From NCBI GenBank assembly GCA_023974075.1, contig CM043800.1:40306208-40370207 (forward strand): DNA of 64,000 nucleotides. The letters are read 5' to 3'. The stretch is from Chaenocephalus aceratus. Lineage: Eukaryota > Chordata > Actinopteri > Perciformes > Channichthyidae. The notes below the pieces were generated by a model. That model saw only the letters and a program-made list of their open reading frames with translations. It was not told the origin of the DNA and made no database searches. This document shows, in pieces, positions 31,540 to 42,814 of the stretch (position 1 is the stretch's first letter; every line of letters begins with the position of its first letter). The position numbers were made by a program, and so were the translations under genes.

Positions 31540-34500
31540 TACTTGTTTTGCCATAAAAAAACAATGTCGGACACCGTAATCTTCTCTGGTCCCCTCCCCA
31601 ATCTGATCAATGATGACATGTATAGCCGCATATCATCATTTCAGCGCTGGTTGTCTTGGTGGTGCCCAGCAAACAATGTGGGCTTCGTAAATAATTGGAC
31701 AGCCTTCTGGGGAAAACCTGGTCTGATTAAGAGAGACGGCATTCACCCTACTTTGAAAGGTGCAGATCTCATTTCGGCAAACATTTCAGGGCTTTGTGGA
31801 CGTAATCCATGACAAACTGGAGTTGAGACCAGGAGGCAGAGTCGCAGTCTTACACGCTTCTCTGCGCTCTCTCCTAGGCAGTCACCCATAGGAATCCCGA
31901 ACCCAATAAAATACCCAATATTAGCGGTGTGGTGTGTCTGCCCAAGGACAATTTAAGGTAAAACCTAATAGAGGTGTCATACATAATAACCTAATAAAAG
32001 TAAATGTAACAACTACTACAGTGCAACAAAACAGGAAGATTAAATGTGGTCTCTTAAACATAAGATCTCTAGCATCTAAAGCAATATTGGTAAATGATTT
32101 AATATCAGATTATAATATTGATATATGCTGTCTCACTGAAACTTGGTTGAGACATGAAGAATATGTCAGCATAAATGAGGCCACTCCACCCAGCCATGTC
32201 AACACTCATATTGCTCGAGGCACGGGCCGAGGAGGTGGAGTTGCAGCAATCTTTGACTCAAGTTTCTTATCAATACTAAACCAAATGTAATTATACCTCT
32301 TTTGAAAGCCTCGTTTTTAGTCTTACGCATCCGACCTGGAAAACTTTGCAGCCAATCTTATTTGTTACAGTGTATCGTGCACCAGTCCTTATTCAGAATT
32401 CTTATCAGAATTCTCTGAGTTTTTATCAACTTTGGTTCTTAAAACAGACAAAGTAATTATCGTAGGTGACTTTAATATTCATGTTGACGATGATAAAAAT
32501 AGCCTTACTGTTGCATTTAACTCTATATTAGATTCTGTTGGTTTCTGTCAGAGTGTAAAAAACCAACCCACTGTTATAATCACACTCTCGACCTTGTTCT
32601 GACTTATGGTATTGAAATTGAGCAACTATTAGTCGAACCGCATAATCCTGCTTTATCCGACCATTTCTTAGTAACTTTTGAAGTACTGTTACTAGACTAC
32701 AAAGCATTAGTCAAAAGCTCTTGCAGCAGAAACCTATCTGTTAGTGCTATAGCCACATTTAAGGAAGAGATTCAACCAATACTTAACTCGATAGCATGTC
32801 TGCATGTAGGGGAGGAAACTTATACAAAAGTACACCACCCCAAATTGATCATGTTGTTGATAGTGCTATAGATGCGCTGCGAATAAAATTAGACTCTGTT
32901 GCTCCTTTGAAAAAGAAGAAAATAAAACAACATAGATTAGCTCCATGGCATAATGCCGAAACCCGCAAAATAAAGCAAAAGTCTAGACAACTTGAAAGGA
33001 TATGGCGTTCCACTAAACTTGAAGAATCTCGTTTAAATTGGCATATTACTCTCAATGAATATAAGAAAGCACTGCGTAAAGCGAGAGCAGCCTACTACTC
33101 TTCATTAATAGATGAGAATAAGAATAATGCAAGATTTCTTTTCAGCACTGTAGCCAGGCTGACAGAGAGCCACAGCTCCATTGAGCCTTCTATTCCCTTA
33201 GCACTCAGTAGTAATGATTTTATGTGCTTTTTAACGATAAAATGTTACTCTTAGAAACAAAATTAATGACCTCTTGCCTTCGACCAGTAGAGTATATCAA
33301 CAGCTCCCGGAAACGTAAGTTCTAATATTACACTAGATAGTAAACTAGAATGCTTTTCAGCCATTAACCTTGAACAATTACATTCAATGATTCTCTCTTC
33401 TAAACCATCAACGTGCATGTTAGACCCAATTCCAACTAAGCTGTTGAAGGAAGTTTTTCCATTAATTAGCACTTCTTTATTAAATATTATGAATATGTCT
33501 TTATTATCAGGCTATGTTCCACAATCATTCAAAGTAGCAGTGATAAAACCGCTTCTTAAAAAGCACAACCTCGATCCAGAGGTTTTAGCCAACTATAGAC
33601 CTATTTCTAATCTTCCGTTCCTCTCAAAAATTCTTGAGAAAGTGGTCGCAAAACAGCTGTGTGATTACTAAAAAACAATGATTTATTTGAAGATTTTCAG
33701 TCTGGCTTTAGAACACATCATAGCACAGAGAAGCTCTGGTTAAAGTCACAAGTGATATTCTAATGGCCTCGGACAGGGACTTGTCTCTATTCTTGTTTTG
33801 CTCGATCTTAGTGCTGCATTTGATACTATCGACCATGATATCCTATTGCAAAGACTAGAGCACTTAGTGGCATACAGGGAACTGCTTTAGGCTGGTTTAG
33901 GTCCTATCTATCTGAACGCTCTCAGTTTGTACGTGTTAACGATGAATCTTCCACGCAAACCAAAGTTAGCCATGGAGTGCCACAGGGCTCAGTGCGCGGA
34001 CCTATTTTGTTCACATTATATATGCTTCCGTTAGGCAATATTATAAGGAATCATTCTGTAAACTTTCATTGTTATGCGGATGATACTCAACTATATTTAT
34101 CAATCAAGCCTGATGAAATTAATCATCTAAATAAAATTCAAGACTGCCTTAAGGACTTAAAAACGTGGATGACCTTAAACTTTTGATGTTAAACACGACC
34201 AAAACTGAAGTTATTGTACTTGGCCCGAAGAATCTACGAAACAAATTATCTAAAGACATACTAACTATGGATGGCATTAATTTGGCCTCCAGTGAGACTG
34301 TAAGGAATCTTGGTGTATATTTGATCAGGATTTATCCTTTAACGCCCACATAAAATCAATTTCAAGGACCGCCTACTTCCATCTACGTAACATTGCAAAA
34401 ATCAGGCATATCTGCCTCAAAACGATGCAGAAAACTAGTCCATGCATTTGTTACTTCTAGGCTGGATTATTGTAACTCTTTATTATCAGGGAGTACCAAG

Positions 34501-35505
34501 AAGTCAATCAAGTCGCTTCAGCTGATTCAAAATGCTGCGGCTCGTGTACTAACCAGAGTTAGGAAAAGGGACCACATTACTCCTGTTCTGGCTGCCTTAC
34601 ACTGGCTCCCTATAGAACACAGGATAGAATTTAAAATTCTTCTTCTCGCCTACAAAGCCCTTAATGGGCAGGCGCCATCTTACCTTAAGAACTCATTATA
34701 CCCTACTGTCCTACTAGGGCATTGCGTTCCAAGAATGCAGGGTTGTTGGTTGTTCCTAGAATCTTAAAAGTACAATGGGAGCCAGAGCCTTTTCTTATCA
34801 AGCTCCACATTTGTGGAATCAGCTTCCAGTTTGTGTTCGGGCGGCAGACACCCTATCCGTTTTTAAGAGTGCGCTTAAGACCTTCCTTTTGATAAAGCTT
34901 ATAGTTAGGGCTGATTAGATTCAGCCCCTAGTTTTGCTGATATAGGCTTAGTTTGTCGGGGGACATCTTACTTCTTTTCCCTCTCTGTCTATACCCGTGT
35001 ACACTCATGTTCCGATTAACCCAGCTTCCCCAAATGTCTTTCTTTTTGGTGTCTATATACGCTGGGATCCGGAGTCATGGATGATCCTGCGGTCCTGTGT
35101 CCTGGATCGCGAGCGCTGGATCTTGAGTCGTGGCTGTGGTCCTGGATCATAGGTCCTGGATGGATATCCTCGTGGATTCATCTTCCTATTATACACACAT
35201 GCATTCCCAAACATCTGGACTACCTATGTTGCAAATGTATTATCTTTTCAATTTACACACGGCATCTATTGCACGTCTGTCCGTCCTGGGAGAGGATCCC
35301 TCCTCTGTTGCTCTCCCTGAGGTTTCTCCCATTTTTCCCTTTAAACTGGGTTTTCTTTGGAAGTTTTTCCTTGTACGATGTGAGGGTCTAAGGACAGAGG
35401 GTGTCGTATTGTCATACTGATATTCTGTACACACTGTGAAGACCACTGAGACAAATGTAACATTTGTGATATTGGGCTATATAAATAAACATTGATTGAT
35501 TGATT
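31540..35505 (+). mobile_element. Nearly full-length L2/CR1-clade LINE with ORF1 esterase, endonuclease and RT
   Basis: 31543-31812 encodes the end of an ORF1 SGNH-type esterase (KRDGIHPTLKGADLIS, with the D-x-x-H catalytic block). The AP endonuclease begins at about 31934 (CGLLNIRSLASKA, CCLTETWL) and continues with VIIVGDFNIHVD (about 32455) and ALSDHFLVTF (about 32650). Reverse transcriptase follows: LANYRPISNLPFLSKILEKV (about 33577), [12 protein letters not shown] (33807), [12 protein letters not shown] (33977) and [11 protein letters not shown] (about 34070). The C-terminal DYCNSLLSG and [20 protein letters not shown] follow. The 3' UTR ends GGGCTATATAAATAAACATTG with ATTG repeats (35500). 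Many frameshifts make it inactive. The exact 5' end is unclear. Confidence 0.88.
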
Positions 35506-35748
35506 GACAACTCTTTCTGCCATTTTATAACTGGATGAGGAATGAAAGCTTGCCTGCTGAAAGCTGAATGATCTGCAGTAGATATTGTATTTCAAAGCTT
35601 CCAAACATATTCCACATAGATCTCTAAAATGGAGCCCTTATCTCTCATAGTTTTTATGTAGTACTTGAAGCAGCTTTGGCCAGATCACAGGGGGATTTTT
35701 ATGTTTTATATAACAAAGATATGACATGTAAAGATAGATCCTACTTAC

Positions 35749-35811
35749 GTATGGTGTAAGCGGAGCTCGTCCCCAGCAGGAGAAGCAGAACTGAAATGTG
35801 TGGTCATTGCT
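35749..35811 (-). pseudogene. F-type lectin leader-peptide exon, inverted copy
   Basis: On the minus strand it lies between a CCATCAG acceptor-like sequence and a GTAAGTAG donor (35748-35741). One frame reads ISVLLLLLGTSSAYTI, a hydrophobic leader with a small-residue cleavage region typical of secreted fish fucolectins. In that frame a TGA precedes the hydrophobic run and the only nearby ATG is out of frame, so this copy could not start translation here unless splicing supplies the start. No lectin exon follows within reach on this strand; a LINE occupies the next 4 kb. Confidence 0.5.
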
Positions 35812-36368
35812 CTGATGGTGACAAACATAACAGTTAATTACATGACTCAATAATCAATACATGTGTGAATCCTTAAATGTCAGTGCAGAGTAAGTTCACA
35901 AATATGAAACAGCCCTTCAGACTATATACCCAAAAGCAACAGTATTCAACAACCACACACCTTGACGAGGAGTTGCTCTTTATGTTGTGATGAATATGAT
36001 TCGAATAGGACAGAGGGATATTTATGTGCACATCTTATCGTGGCACCTTCTGTCGTTTATTGAGGCTTGACCATTTATGGCTTGTTTTTTGTCCTTGTAA
36101 GGCTTATTAAGTGCATCAAGCAGGGATCAGCATCTATTTATAATGTTATATTAATGATAACAGACAGACTATTACATTAGTTAATACATGAAATATATAT
36201 ATACCGAATATAGCAGCCAGCTGGTAAAGTGTAAGTGTATACCTTAAGCTTAGTGCAACATTTTTTTTGATGTAGAATGCAATATGCAATAATATAAATA
36301 TGTAGGTTTGCATATGCATATGTGTCTGTTCATTATGTATAGATAGGATATACATATTTTATACATAT

Positions 36369-36813
36369 TTGGGTACCACTTTACAATAAGACTGCCCTTA
36401 TAAAGGATTAATAAAGGGTTATATTAGGTTATGAATTAGGTTGTAAACACTTTATTATCATTAAGAACCATTTATAAACCAGTTCCTAACATGTTTTCAC
36501 ACAGGCTCTCTATTTGGCCAAGATGACTAAGCCTTATATTGGCTACTCAGCGAGAATCAACTCAGTGAACAACAGATACCAAGGACGCTGGCTGATGAAA
36601 GGAAGTAAGCTAAGTAGCCAATATAAGGCTTAGCAGTACAGATAAATGTGGGCTCACTATTTGGCAAGCAACCGGTCCACATTGCCCTGTTTATCTCATG
36701 TCTTATAAAAGCTTATTAATGATTTATAAAGTGTTCACAACCTAATTAATTAATTAATTACAAACTATTCGTAAAGCCTTTATAAGGGTAGTCTTATTGT
36801 ACAGTGGTTCCCA
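36369..36813. mobile_element. TIR element (GGGTACCACTTTACAATAAG)
   Basis: The left end GGGTACCACTTTACAATAAG and right end CTTATTGTACAGTGGTTCCC are imperfect inverted repeats. An inner inverted pair (AAGCCTTATATTGGCTACT and its complement, about 36529 and 36613) is also present. It is non-coding. The other copy is in the right arm at about 62192-63046. Confidence 0.75.
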
Positions 36814-36840
36814 CATTTGTATATTTGTATTTCGTATTTT

Positions 36841-37867
36841 TGTATTCGGGATTGTTGGAAACGTTATTTCGATCTCTCTGTCTGGACACACAAACTGAAT
36901 ATTGACATTAAAGTTGACTTTGATAATGACTTTGCTTTTATAAGCTACGCCTTGTTTTTAAGACATGGCGCAACCGTTTTGTTCACTTGCTGTATATTTC
37001 CAATTTCCCAAAAATATGGTCGTACTTCCTGGTCAGATAAAAATAAAACACCAGAGTTAGAAAATATTTATGTTGTTGGTTTGCTGCCAGGTGGGTTCGT
37101 AATCCGTGTATCTACCGTCCAATTGTTTTTTCTTTATTATACACGTAAACGAAGAGCGTCTGAGAGGCGTTTTTGCTTTTTGCTTTTTCACCTTACTAAA
37201 TCAAATGGTCCTTGGAGCGAGGGTGAAACTCACGGAAGTGATTTCAAACAAAAGCACACGTTTGCTAAAATCACACTTTTAATCACTACAGTATCCTGCT
37301 GAAGGACCGGTGATTATTATAAACAAGGGGAATTTAGCGATCACAACGAAAACGGCCAAGACAGATATTGAGCCCAGAAAATGGATGTTATTAAGGGCTG
37401 TAAACAGGGGCGGACTGGGGGAAAAAAGTGGCCCGGGAATTAATTGGACAGACAGGCCCACTTAATGCGCGGCAATGTATCGGCCGGCCGGCGACGAAAA
37501 TATGTTACTTAACAAAAACCCTATGCATTTTATGTTATTTTGGACAATTATTCATATAGTAATCACATTACCTGAGCCCTTGAGTTGCCTAGAGCAAAAT
37601 AGTAAGTTTAGTGATTTTAATGTTAACAGATCATTGATGCAATAACATTTTGACCCAATTTGCCTGACTTGACACATGGAATAAAACATGGGCGTAGGAA
37701 GCATCCTCAATGTGGGTGAGACAATTTAACAGGAGGTGTGGGCAGGTGGTGTACCTCACCTCCTCTAGGGGGTCCGGGGGCAAGTTCCCCGGGAAGATTT
37801 TTCTTTTAAATGTTGAAGTTAAATGCATCAATCGGGTGCACTTTGAGAGCAAAATTAGGGACTAACT
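36841..37867. other. Gene-free stretch with hAT-like terminus
   Basis: No exon is supported. At about 37387 CAGGGGCGGACTGGG starts, a hAT-like terminus that also occurs inverted at about 50240 (GGCCAGTCCGCCCCTGG). From about 37690, GGGCGTAGGAAGCATCC begins another unclassified repetitive stretch. Open frames here match nothing I recognise. Confidence 0.4.
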
Positions 37868-38150
37868 CTATGGCAGTCAGTAGGGGCTTGGACTGTGAGC
37901 CGGAGGGTCGCCGGTTCAAGTCCCCGACCAGACCTATTTGGAGTGTGGACTTCTACTTGGAGAGGTCCCAGTTCACCTCCTGCCGTGGTGCCCTTGAGCA
38001 AGGCACCAACATCCCCCTTCCCCCCTCACTCCCATTGCTCCGCGGGCGCTGTACAATAGCTGCCCACTGCTCCTACTACTAGGATGCGGTTAAAAGCAGA
38101 GAACACATTTCACTGTGTGTGCTGTGTGCTCTGCATGTGTGACCATTTAA
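37868..38150 (+). mobile_element. tRNA-derived SINE
   Basis: A tRNA-like head with TGGCAGTCAGTAGGGGC (A-box position) and B box GGTTCAAGTCC (37913-37923). The body CTTGAGCAAGGCACCAAC and GCGGGCGCTG is shared by a widespread fish SINE group. It is not a functional tRNA gene. Confidence 0.75.
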
Positions 38151-38172
38151 GAGGGGTTCATCCCTCCCAATT

Positions 38173-38597
38173 CTTCTTCTTCTTCTTCTTCTTCTCTTCT
38201 TCTTTCTTTCTTTTCTTCTTCTTCTTTTCTCTTCTTTCTCTTCTTCTTCTTCTTCTTCTTCTCTTCTTTTCTTCTTCTTCTTCTTCTTCTTCTTCTCTTC
38301 TTCCTGTCTCTTCTTCTTCTTCTCTTCTTCTTCTTTCTCTCTCTTCTCTCTCTTCTCTTTCTTCTTCTTCTCTTCTTCTTCTTCTTCTCTTCTCTTCTCT
38401 TCTTCTTTCTTCTTCTTCTTCTTCTTCTTCTTTCTTTTCTTCTCTTCTTCTTCTTCTTCTTCTTTCTTCTTTTCTTCTTCTTCTTCTTCTTCTTTCTTCG
38501 TCTCTCTTCTTCTTCTTCTTCTTCTTCTTTCTTCTTCTTCTCTCTTCTTCTCTTCTTCTTCTTCTTCTTCTTCTTCTTCTTCTTCTTCTTCTTCTTT
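38173..38597. repeat. (TTC)n-rich polypyrimidine microsatellite
   Basis: About 425 bp of T/C only on the plus strand apart from rare G, mostly TTC units with CTCTTTC interruptions. All long open frames across it (poly-Leu/Ser, poly-Glu/Lys/Arg) are artefacts of this composition. Confidence 0.97.
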
Positions 38598-38599
38598 CG

Positions 38600-39134
38600 T
38601 CTCAACACCCATATAAAACAGAACTGTAAACAGATTAACTTTTTCTTTCAACATTTATTTGAACAGCAAGTGGAGGCAAAAGTGACTGCACCCAAAACAA
38701 TAAACCTGCTAGCTAACTAGCCTAAACTCAGTAACAGAATGTGGGCAACACGTTCTTCTCCACAGCCGCGCGAGCTCTGAGTCAGACATCACTTCCCCCT
38801 TTTCTATCCGTACAGCCACTCCCCCTAAACCCTGTTGTAACAACATAATACACTTTTTGGGGATGCAGCTTGGGATGTGAGGACATGGCTTAGAAAGGGC
38901 GTGTCGCCTTCTGTCCTGCCTGTGTTGGCAGGACATTAATTAAAATGTCGAACTCAGACTTCATTTTAAGGACATTTCGGCCAGGGGTGTAGAGCTATAG
39001 TTTAAGCACCGGATTGGCAAAACAGGAGAGTGGTGCACCAGTCTGCCTTTATCTATGTATTCATGTCTGTGACTCTCACAGTATCTGCTGCCCACAGCTG
39101 TTTTATAGAAGGAAAACCTCCTTCACTTCATGAA
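38600..39134. other. Gene-free stretch
   Basis: No exon, RNA gene or nameable repeat is supported. Confidence 0.4.
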
Positions 39135-39292
39135 ATCTCTGCAGCACCAGGAGGCAGCGGGAGGGTTTAACTCAGCCTCTGAGAAGAGGAGAGTGCAGTG
39201 CCTTTCACGCACCGCCTTTCATGCACCGCCTTCACTGTGTTTACCTTCAGAATCATTAGAAAGGCTAAAGAGCGGTCTGGCTGATGTGTTTT
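39135..39292. repeat. Repeat S, copy 1 (direct repeat of 49574-49716)
   Basis: GGAGGCAGCGGGAGGGTT, CGCACCGCCTTTCATGC and AGAGCGGTCTGGCTGATG are all found again in the same order and orientation at 49574-49716. The Harbinger-like element sits at its right end. Confidence 0.85.
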
Positions 39293-39412
39293 AAGGCCCT
39301 GACACACCAACCCGATTTTGGGAGTCAGAGGCCGTCAGAGGCTGTCGGGCATTCGCGGCGCCGTAGTCAGGTTGGTGTGTCCCGCACCGTCGACCGTGAC
39401 ACGCCTTATTTG

Positions 39413-39478
39413 GACTGCCAGACCCGATGCATGGCCGATTCAACATGTTGAATCGGCCATGCATCGGGTCTGGCAGTC
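39413..39478. repeat. Perfect 66-bp palindrome
   Basis: Centred at 39445/39446 on CAACATGTTG. Every base from 39413 to 39478 pairs with its mirror, and pairing continues imperfectly outward to AAATAA. It would extrude as a cruciform or a fully paired RNA hairpin. Confidence 0.95.
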
Positions 39479-39607
39479 GGACCAAATAATCACTCTGATT
39501 GGCTGTTCAGCTAGCGAATCAGTGCATGAGAAGCGAAGCGGAAGTGAGGGACGTAAACAAACGATTTAAGAAGGCACACACAGACTGCTATTCATTTTCA
39601 TCTCATC

Positions 39608-39733
39608 ATGGCGATCTGGAATGATGCAAACGAAGACCTGCTCATCACCTTGATCCAGGAGAGGCCAGCTCTGTATGATATTACGGAGAAAAGATACTCT
39701 TCTTCTCTGTCCGGTTGTGCCTCTTTTGAATGA
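39608..39733 (+). pseudogene. MADF-domain protein fragment of a Harbinger-type element
   Basis: This 41-codon frame starts MAIWNDANEDLLITLIQERP and continues ALYDITEKRYS before drifting into a non-matching tail and a TGA. The W...LI.LI.ERP.LYD...K.Y pattern is the first helix pair of the MADF (Myb/SANT-like) DNA-binding domain, the accessory protein of PIF/Harbinger transposons. The remaining helices are missing. It lies inside the TIRs of the element, so it is element-derived rather than a host gene. Confidence 0.7.
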
Positions 39734-39914
39734 CGAATACACACTACCACCGCCGCCTGCTGGTAAGGAGAGTTATTGCCACTCACACACTGAAGTCGGT
39801 GCGGTGTGTTCCCGTGCGACACATGGCCAAAACGCAGGAGAACACGGCCAGGCAACAGCCGACTTCAGCGTCGGCTAGTCCTCTGGTGACTGCTTGGTGT
39901 GTCAGGGCCTTTAA

Positions 39915-40925
39915 CCCAATCCGGTATCACGGCAAGACGTGAACATGTGACGATTTACCATGCTGGGAGACGTGAAGATGTCACGATTTCAAACGTGACA
40001 GTTACACGGTATTGTTAACCAGTGGAGAAATAACCGGAAATACCAACCAAATGCTACTCCAACGTAATGATTTATTTTGTAATAGTCACAATCGATTACG
40101 CCGATTTTCTTGTTGCCCCAGCTGGTCGACACCTCTTTTAGCAGAAACAAAGGCTACATTAATGTATTAAATCGATGTTAATCCGTGTGTGTAAATGTGG
40201 AATTAACGGACGTGACGTTGTGCGATTGAGTTGCCAGGCAACAGCTTCGGTTCATGTTAATTTACAAACTCTTCAACTACAACCGTAGTTATATTTAAAA
40301 ACATGTTAGAAGGCCTCACGAAATACTTTAATGCAAATTAAAATGTAAATGTGAAGGAATGTGTGTATAACAAAATACATCGGTCATAAACGAAACCGGA
40401 AACAGACTAGGCAAGATCCTCAGCTCGATGATTGGATGGTTTAGCCGCAATGCATGCTGGGATTTGGTGTTTATGTGATGTGAAATCTGAAAACGTTTTT
40501 AAAAATACAATAATACTTTATTCCGAGTGTGCTTTCTTTTCTCTTTGAAAGTCATCACATAACGGCATTGTAATACACGGTTCGGCTGCATTAAATATTA
40601 CATATCTGCCGTAATTCTCTATTTATAGAGCCCTGCTAAGAAGACTTCTAGACAAACAGGAGAACTGCCCCAAAACTGAAGATGTGACGTGGATCATAAA
40701 TAATAAGCAATTAAACAACATCTTACATTTCTTTTCAAACAATACGTCTCCTTGCAGTATCAACACTAATTCGGCTGACTTTTATATTTGATCCAATTGG
40801 TAGATAGGCTGTATTGACACCATAACGGTGCACAGCTGATAGAAAGGGACACCTGGTGGTTAAAGCACGTTATTGAATTGTCTTATTTTATTATTAGATA
40901 TTAATAGGAGGATGTGCAAAACAGA
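39915..40925. repeat. Unclassified repeat family R, copy R1
   Basis: About 1 kb found inverted at 43848-44215 plus 48855-49573 (R2), and in part directly at 51318-52040 (R3). Landmarks are GGTATCACGGCAAGACGTG (start), GTCATCACATAACGGC and AGGGACACCTGGTGGTTAAA. Within it a 20-bp GACGTGAACATGTGACGATT-like motif is present twice. No coding frame. It has no terminal signature I can assign to a known class. Confidence 0.8.
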
Positions 40926-40964
40926 CAAACTAATAAGGCTTAATTTAAACATTAAAGAGTACTT

Positions 40965-41415
40965 TAGGTTAAGGTCTTCTTTTGAATAAGAAAAAAGCTT
41001 TAAGAAGAATATGGAGGGAAACCCTCTTGAAACCGCAGGTCCTTCCTTCCTGCAGCGGTCAGACTTTACAACCAGCACTGCCCCTAGTAGACCCTCCTAC
41101 ACACACCACAACACAGACTATAACACCCCTTACTGCTAAATACAAACCAACTTTGTGCAATATGTGCTATATGTGCAATATATATGCTATTAATAACTGT
41201 GTCATTTATACCTGGCCACTAAATCAATATATATATATGCCGTTTAGTTTTTTATCTGTATTTTTGAAAATTATGTACTTTTTATCTTTTTTTTAGCATA
41301 TTGTCTTTTTTAACGCATGTAAGATATGCAACACTAAGCTGTCTGTCGCTCTTTCCTGCTGTAACGCTGCACATTTCCCCTCTGTGGAACTAATAAAGGT
41401 ATTCTGATTCTTTAA
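40965..41415 (+). mobile_element. LINE 3' fragment
   Basis: The tail CCCTCTGTGGAACTAATAAAG followed by GTATTCTGATTC is characteristic of fish L1/Tx1-type LINE 3' ends. The upstream CTGCAGCGGTCAGAC and TACTGCTAAATAC stretch has no open RT domain. It interrupts R1-related sequence. Confidence 0.5.
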
Positions 41416-41921
41416 TGGTCACACATGCAGAGCACACAGCACACACAGTGACATTTGTATCTACAGATTAATATTAAGCCTGACAAAGTACTTAACGTCT
41501 AATATATTGCTTTCCTGCAATGTTAACTATGTTTCAGCACTTATTTGTTTATTATTTGTTTATTATTAAACTGATATTATACATATGTATTATACTCTTA
41601 TAAGATGTAGCCTATGTAGAAAGTATAAGAAATGTGCAGAATGACAGTTTAATGGTGGAGTACACACACATATTGATAGATGTCTTGTAATGCACTGTTG
41701 AGGAACCTGCGACCCAAGTTCTTCATTCATTGCATACAGTAGTTGTATAATATTGTGGGAATCTGACGTCATTGTCACCTGACAGTGTCACCTGATGCGG
41801 TCACATGACCGGTGACCAGGTAAACAGGAAGCCATAAAAAGTTTGCCGTCAGTTTAAAAAAAAAGTCTCTCTTGGCTGCTTGTCACTGGTCTTCTCCCTC
41901 TCACAAAGGTAGGAATAACAG

Positions 41922-42814
41922 TAGTGATGGCAAAATGAAGCTTTGAATGAAGCTTCGAACCACTTGGACAATTGTGTCGGAAATAGGTTCATTTCTCGAA
42001 GCTTCAGTTACAGCGACCTCTCCTGGCGAAGTGCAAGGCTGCAGTGGGTTTAACGTATCTTTGCCTTGAAAAATATTCGATGCACACACACACTAAGACT
42101 GAATATCATGTTCTATTTTCAATTAAAGATTGATAATTGTGTGTATTGGGTTATTGAGAAGAGACTAGAGAGTGCTAGACATTTTTTTGGGCTGAGAGGG
42201 CCTTTTATCAGTTATTACAGTTGAAAAGCAATGATTACAAGTTTAACTATTCCTGGCTTTGAACCAGCTGCGCGGAGGACATCGCTGCACCCTGGCCGCC
42301 GGCTCTATCCACTAGGCTATGTATTCCTTAGACCATTGAAGTGTTTTTATATTACTCATTTTCTTTTTGTTCACAGCTTCTCCACATTTCGAAGTGTTTC
42401 ACGATCCATAACGACCTATCTTTCTTCCTGGCTTGCTCTATAATGATCCAATTCAAATGCAATGCCAACAACAACTCAACAGCAACAACAACCCACACAT
42501 TGCGCATTGTTTAGAGCGGTTATAAAGTGTTGAAGCGCTCAAATTTGAAACTGTTTCAACATGTCACCTGTCAGAATCGAGACGAGGCAGTGCATTGAAT
42601 CGCGTGAATGGACCGTGAACCAGTCAAGTGATTCATTCAGGAAATGAAGCAGTTGCTGGTTCGGACGTCACATGTCACGTGACTTGAAGCAGTTGCTGCT
42701 TCGGACGTCACATGTCACGTGATTTGAAGCAAGCTTCGAAGCACTGCTTCTATGGAATAGGAAGTCCAGGGTTGAAGCTCCGTTCGAAGCTTCAGTGTCA
42801 AACTGCCATCACTA
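41922..42814. mobile_element. hAT-like non-autonomous element with 8-bp target duplication
   Basis: The left end TAGTGATGGCA and right end TGCCATCACTA are perfect 11-bp inverted repeats, and AATAACAG flanks both sides (41914-41921 and 42815-42822). Multiple GAAGCTTCGAA palindromic motifs occur near both ends. A tRNA-like segment lies inside. No transposase. Confidence 0.88.
42247..42325 (-). repeat. tRNA-like segment (SINE head) inside the hAT-like element
   Basis: On the minus strand TAGCCTAGTGGATAG (A-box position) and GGTTCAAAGCC (B box, 42255-42265) are spaced as in a tRNA gene. The arms do not pair well enough for a functional tRNA. Confidence 0.5.

Larger units (their letters stand above)
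35620..36840. repeat. Left arm of a large inverted duplication
   Basis: The reverse complement of about 62160-63930, excluding insertions in the right arm. It includes a lectin leader exon on the minus strand, the upstream region with a TATA-like element, and a TIR element at 36369-36813. The spacer between arms is about 25 kb. Confidence 0.88.
39295..39909. mobile_element. PIF/Harbinger-like non-autonomous element
   Basis: The left end GGCCCTGACACACCAA and right end TTGGTGTGTCAGGGCC are perfect 16-bp inverted repeats, flanked by TTAA/TAA. The second copy of repeat S (ending GATGTGTTTAACC at 49716) represents the pre-insertion site. The element carries a MADF-domain fragment and a 66-bp palindrome. 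The Harbinger assignment rests on the short T/A-rich duplication and the MADF partner; no transposase is present. Confidence 0.7.

Noticed and set aside
35749..35811. Functional minus-strand lectin gene running left from the inverted arm
   Set aside because: A stop lies just before the leader in its frame, and the next 4 kb is a LINE; the lectin exons at 29.9-30.8 kb are on the opposite strand.
38079..38654. Long open frames rich in Glu/Lys/Arg or Leu/Ser/Phe on both strands
   Set aside because: They exist only because of the TTC/GAA microsatellite; no start context, domain or splice support.
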